From Ignatzschineria sp. (GTDB lineage: Bacteria; Pseudomonadota; Gammaproteobacteria; Cardiobacteriales; Wohlfahrtiimonadaceae), in assembly GCA_030151245.1 (NCBI GenBank), contig JASLEF010000017.1, forward strand, positions 1 through 16,761: a stretch of DNA of 16,761 nucleotides. Reading direction: 5' to 3'. The position numbers and the translations under genes were made by a program. Within the stretch, counting starts at the first letter, position 1. Every line of letters begins with the position of its first letter. The notes under the pieces were generated by a model. It did not search any database. It worked only from the letters and a program-made list of their open reading frames with translations, and had not been told where the DNA came from. Shown here piece by piece: positions 14,427 to 16,761 of the stretch.

Positions 14427-16205
14427 TTATAAGTTTACTGATTGCAACCACAATTCTAGTAGTGCTGCATGCCATAATTTCGAGCCTTGAATATTGGTAA
14501 AGCTTGATTTTGCTTCTGGGTGTTTCAATAGATCCTGAATATAAGTCTCATTGAAGATCCCTCGTGCTTTGGCTTTTTCACTCGTTAAAATATCTTGCAT
14601 CATCTCCAGAAACTCCCCTCGCACATATTTTAATGCAGGCATTGGGAAATATGCTTTCGGGCGATCAATAATAGAATCGGGCACACGACCTCGTGCAATA
14701 TCTTTTAAGATCCCCTTACCATGATGCATCAACTTATATTCTGGCGGCATCGCCATCGCCAGTTCTACTAAGCGTTGATCCATAAAGGGCATTCTTGCTT
14801 CTAAGCCATGTGCCATTGTCATATTATCAACGCGCTTCACAGGATCATCTACCACCAATCGCGTCACATCTAAACGTAATACCCGATCTAAAAAGGTAGA
14901 AGCACCGCTTCGTGTTAAATGATCACGAATATAATCCCCGGCAACATCATTTGTATGATATTGCGACTGAAAGGCTTGCAACCATTCTGAGTGAGGTCGG
15001 TCAAAATAATGCTCTGAAAAACGTTTTAAAGGATCTTGTTCCTCGCTTTCAACCATTTTGGGATACCAAAAGTAACCCGCAAATACCTCATCTGCCCCCT
15101 GCCCACTCTGAACGATAGAGGTCACTGTTTTCACTTTTTCAGATAATAGATAAAAACCTATAGCATCTTGTCCAAATAGAGGTTCGCTCATATTCCGGAT
15201 TGCTTCCGGCAAACGCGTCAGCGCTTCACTATTCGGCACTTCAAATTTAAAATGATCTGTCTGATATTTATCTACAAACTGATCTGAATAGAAAAATTCC
15301 GAACCTTTCTCTTCTGGCTGGTCTTCAAAGCCCACTGAGAAAGTTTGAATATCTTTAAAACCTTCCTCAATCGCCAATGCCGTAATCAGTGTCGAATCTA
15401 AACCGCCAGATAGAAGTACCCCTACATTCTCATTTGCAAATCCCATCTCTTTTTTTACTGCGGATTTAAGTGAACTTTCGATGATCTCTTTCCACGTTTC
15501 ATAATCATAGTCGGGATAATCGCGAGTCGCCGTTAACTCCCAATAACTCACCTCTTTCGCCACACCATTTTTTGGAATCACCATGTAATGACCCGGCTCA
15601 ACTTTACGAATCCCTTTTAAGATTGTTAAAGGTGCGGGAACCACCGCATGTAGCGAATACATAAAATGAAGCGCCTCAGGATCAATTGCGGTATCAATAT
15701 CTCGGCTTTGCAAAATACTCTGCGTATTAGAAGCAAAATAGAAGGCATCATGTGCGGTACCAAAACTGTAATAAAGTGGCTTTTTCCCGAAACGATCTCG
15801 TACTAACAACAGTGTCTCTTCTGCTTCATCCCAAAGCGCAATCGCATAAGCGCCATCGAGCTTTTCAACAAACTGCTGCCCCCAACAGTGATAGGCTTTA
15901 GTCAAAACCTCTGCCTGACTCTCAGTTAAAAAGTGATAGCCTTTTTCACGAAGCTCTTCCCGCAACTCATCTTGATTGTAGATCGTTCCGTTGGTCACCA
16001 CCACAATTCCAAACTTCTCATCTTTAAATGGCTCATCGCCATTACTGACTGCTTGCAGTTTCGTATGAATTAAGCCCACCATTTTTTGACGAAAAATTGT
16101 CGTCCCATCAGGTCCACGCTTTACAATTGGTTCGGACATCTTCTGAAGTAGGGACTCATCAACTGCAGTTTGATTTAATTTTAAAACACCGGCAATTCCA
16201 CTCAT
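14427..16205 (-). CDS. Asparagine-synthetase-family amidotransferase, AsnO-like, glutaminase site lost
   Basis: A 592-residue class-II amidotransferase with two domains. The N-terminal glutaminase fold (about 1-190) has RGPDG and NGTIYN. The synthetase domain has the PP-loop SGGLDS at 266-271 and SGQGADE at 367-373. Stretches such as HAVVPAP (186-192), FSVGF, VVDDPVKRVDNMTMA (451-465) and the QGSKLWHAALLELWL end resemble, from memory, the N-acetylglutaminylglutamine amidotransferases (AsnO, 'trio' family) more than E. coli AsnB. The start is well supported by AGAGGTGG 7 nt before the ATG, and residue 2 is Ser (AGT) where the catalytic Cys is expected. K49, T74 and Q97 occupy positions that are Arg, Glu and Asp in the AsnB glutamine pocket. 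It probably uses free ammonia, or another nucleophile as in beta-lactam synthetase. Substrate unknown; plain asparagine synthesis is possible. Confidence 0.85.
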   Translation of the reverse strand: MSGIAGVLKLNQTAVDESLLQKMSEPIVKRGPDGTTIFRQKMVGLIHTKLQAVSNGDEPFKDEKFGIVVVTNGTIYNQDELREELREKGYHFLTESQAEVLTKAYHCWGQQFVEKLDGAYAIALWDEAEETLLLVRDRFGKKPLYYSFGTAHDAFYFASNTQSILQSRDIDTAIDPEALHFMYSLHAVVPAPLTILKGIRKVEPGHYMVIPKNGVAKEVSYWELTATRDYPDYDYETWKEIIESSLKSAVKKEMGFANENVGVLLSGGLDSTLITALAIEEGFKDIQTFSVGFEDQPEEKGSEFFYSDQFVDKYQTDHFKFEVPNSEALTRLPEAIRNMSEPLFGQDAIGFYLLSEKVKTVTSIVQSGQGADEVFAGYFWYPKMVESEEQDPLKRFSEHYFDRPHSEWLQAFQSQYHTNDVAGDYIRDHLTRSGASTFLDRVLRLDVTRLVVDDPVKRVDNMTMAHGLEARMPFMDQRLVELAMAMPPEYKLMHHGKGILKDIARGRVPDSIIDRPKAYFPMPALKYVRGEFLEMMQDILTSEKAKARGIFNETYIQDLLKHPEAKSSFTNIQGSKLWHAALLELWLQSVNL

Positions 16206-16298
16206 AATTATTCCACCTCTTTACGAACCAATTTGATAATCCAAAATCAATAATAAGTGCTGGAATCATCGCAACACTTATTCAAAGATGACATCTAC

Positions 16299-16328
16299 AA
16301 CACTACTTTTCTAGTGTTTGTCACACTA
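16299..16328. other. Overlapping alternative hairpins after iscA
   Basis: AACACTA/TAGTGTT (16299-16305 and 16312-16318, 6-nt loop) and TAGTGT/ACACTA (16312-16317 and 16323-16328, 5-nt loop) share the middle arm, so only one can form at a time. The second includes the iscA stop codon. They lie at the start of the 120-nt spacer leading to the AsnO-like gene. No T-run follows, so this is not a standard terminator. Confidence 0.45.
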
Positions 16329-16643
16329 AAACATAAAACTTTCACCGCAACCACATTCTGCTTTCGCTTCTGGGTTTTGGAACTTAAACATTCGATTAAT
16401 ACCATCTTGGATATAATCAAGTGTCACACTCTCCAAATATGGCAAAATTGACTCCTCTGCCACAATCTGAACAGGCTCACTTTCTAGAATAACAACACTG
16501 TCATCCACTTTTTTACAAAAATCAATGTAATACTTAAAGCCTGAACATCCCGATTTCTGTAATGCCACTTTAATCGCTTCAGCATCACTCTCTGCCAAGT
16601 TTTTCGCTAACTGCTTTCTTGCCGCTTCTGTGACTGTAAACAT
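16326..16643 (-). CDS. iscA: A-type Fe-S cluster carrier (IscA/HesB family)
   Basis: With the start at 16641-16643 the product has 105 residues, the usual size (E. coli IscA 107). The three cluster-ligand cysteines are C33 in KSGCSGF and C97 and C99 in ECGCGESF. The ECGCGESF end resembles IscA more than ErpA (which ends TCGCGSSF), so I use iscA, but SufA is possible. The frame is open to 16688 (120 aa), but GGGAG lies 8 nt before the 16643 ATG and the family begins there. It is not inside an isc operon: the next gene, 120 nt downstream, is the AsnO-like enzyme. An IscR-type palindrome about 65-95 nt upstream suggests control by Fe-S status. Confidence 0.92.
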   Translation of the reverse strand: MFTVTEAARKQLAKNLAESDAEAIKVALQKSGCSGFKYYIDFCKKVDDSVVILESEPVQIVAEESILPYLESVTLDYIQDGINRMFKFQNPEAKAECGCGESFMF

Positions 16644-16669
16644 TCTGTTTTCTCCCTTCACCGCTGCCC

Positions 16670-16701
16670 TGTAAAACCCGTAAATCACACCCTGTTTTAC
16701 A
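16670..16701. repeat. 8-bp inverted repeat in the iscA leader
   Basis: TGTAAAAC (16670-16677) and GTTTTACA (16694-16701) are perfect arms around 16 nt. On the minus strand ACAGGG occurs twice and ACGGG once in the same stretch. It lies between the IscR-like palindrome and the iscA ribosome binding site, so it is probably in the leader RNA or a second operator. Confidence 0.45.
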
Positions 16702-16707
16702 AAGCGT

Positions 16708-16736
16708 TAATATAGAACTAAATTAGTGCTATATTA
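16708..16736 (-). promoter_or_regulatory. IscR type 1-like operator palindrome upstream of iscA
   Basis: Arms TAATATAG-A-ACTAA and TTAGT-G-CTATATTA flank a single central A; 13 of 14 positions pair. The inner 25 bp (16710-16734) follow the pattern ATA-N4-ACT-A-AAT-T-AGT-N4-TAT. That has the outer ATA/TAT and the ACT/AGT core of the E. coli IscR type 1 consensus as I recall it, although the 4-bp blocks between them do not match. A TATATT on the minus strand inside the palindrome could be the -10, which would place the operator over the promoter. The match is by eye; Fe-S or iron-responsive control is inferred from the gene it precedes. Confidence 0.45.
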
Positions 16737-16761
16737 CCTTAAATCACAAGTTTTGACGAGT

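Noticed and set aside
14912..15118. A 68-codon plus-strand frame inside the AsnO-like gene
   Set aside because: It is antisense to a well-conserved coding region, has no recognisable domain and is best explained as a shadow frame.
16644..16688. A 15-residue N-terminal extension of the IscA-like protein
   Set aside because: The family begins at the 16643 ATG, which has a good ribosome binding site; the extension has none and crosses the inverted repeat in the leader.
1..16761. Mobile element, CRISPR array, toxin-antitoxin or defence system
   Set aside because: No transposase, integrase, regularly spaced repeats, toxin or antitoxin pair or defence domain was found; all but the AsnO-like gene fit ordinary core functions.

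Overview
The window reads as an ordinary chromosomal segment of an AT-rich gammaproteobacterium. The evidence is the set of typical gammaproteobacterial families (YceD-RpmF, YcgN, ZapA with a TIGR02449-like coiled-coil partner, a UbiH/UbiI pair, the Mrp-Dcd pair, TsaE) and E. coli-like sequence signatures. A deep-branching group such as the Cardiobacteriales/Ignatzschineria-Wohlfahrtiimonas area is a guess from overall flavour, not proven. Eighteen of the nineteen genes found lie on the minus strand; the exception is a small ACT-domain gene. No tRNA, rRNA, CRISPR array, insertion sequence or phage gene was seen.

Right to left, in the direction of transcription: an A-type Fe-S carrier (iscA-like) sits behind a striking IscR-type palindrome (16708-16736). 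It is followed by an AsnO-like asparagine-synthetase-family enzyme (14427-16205). The ACT-domain gene (13856-14278, plus strand) converges on that gene and diverges from uvrC. Next come a MATE transporter and tsaE, ended by a clear intrinsic terminator (9626-9655). Then follow mrp (apbC) and dcd, also ended by a strong terminator (7542-7573), and a type I methionine aminopeptidase. After a 293-nt gene-free spacer there is a long co-directional run: ubiH, ubiI, a TIGR02449-like coiled-coil gene, zapA, a HIT-family gene, yihY, ycgN, moaC, yceD and the first codons of rpmF, which is cut by the window edge.

Functionally the segment is housekeeping: ubiquinone ring hydroxylation, divisome assembly, Fe-S cluster carriage (IscA-like, Mrp, with UvrC and perhaps YcgN as cluster-binding proteins), nucleotide metabolism, DNA repair, tRNA t6A synthesis, molybdopterin synthesis and ribosome/rRNA maintenance.

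The most unusual item is the AsnO-like protein. Its N-terminal glutaminase domain has Ser instead of the nucleophilic Cys after Met1, and three other expected glutamine-pocket residues are also changed, while the ATP-binding synthetase half looks intact. Its usual N-acetylglutaminylglutamine-amide cassette partners are not beside it. The other points of interest are the IscR-like operator, a structured 3' UTR after zapA at the place where 6S RNA often lies, and several hairpin-bearing spacers.
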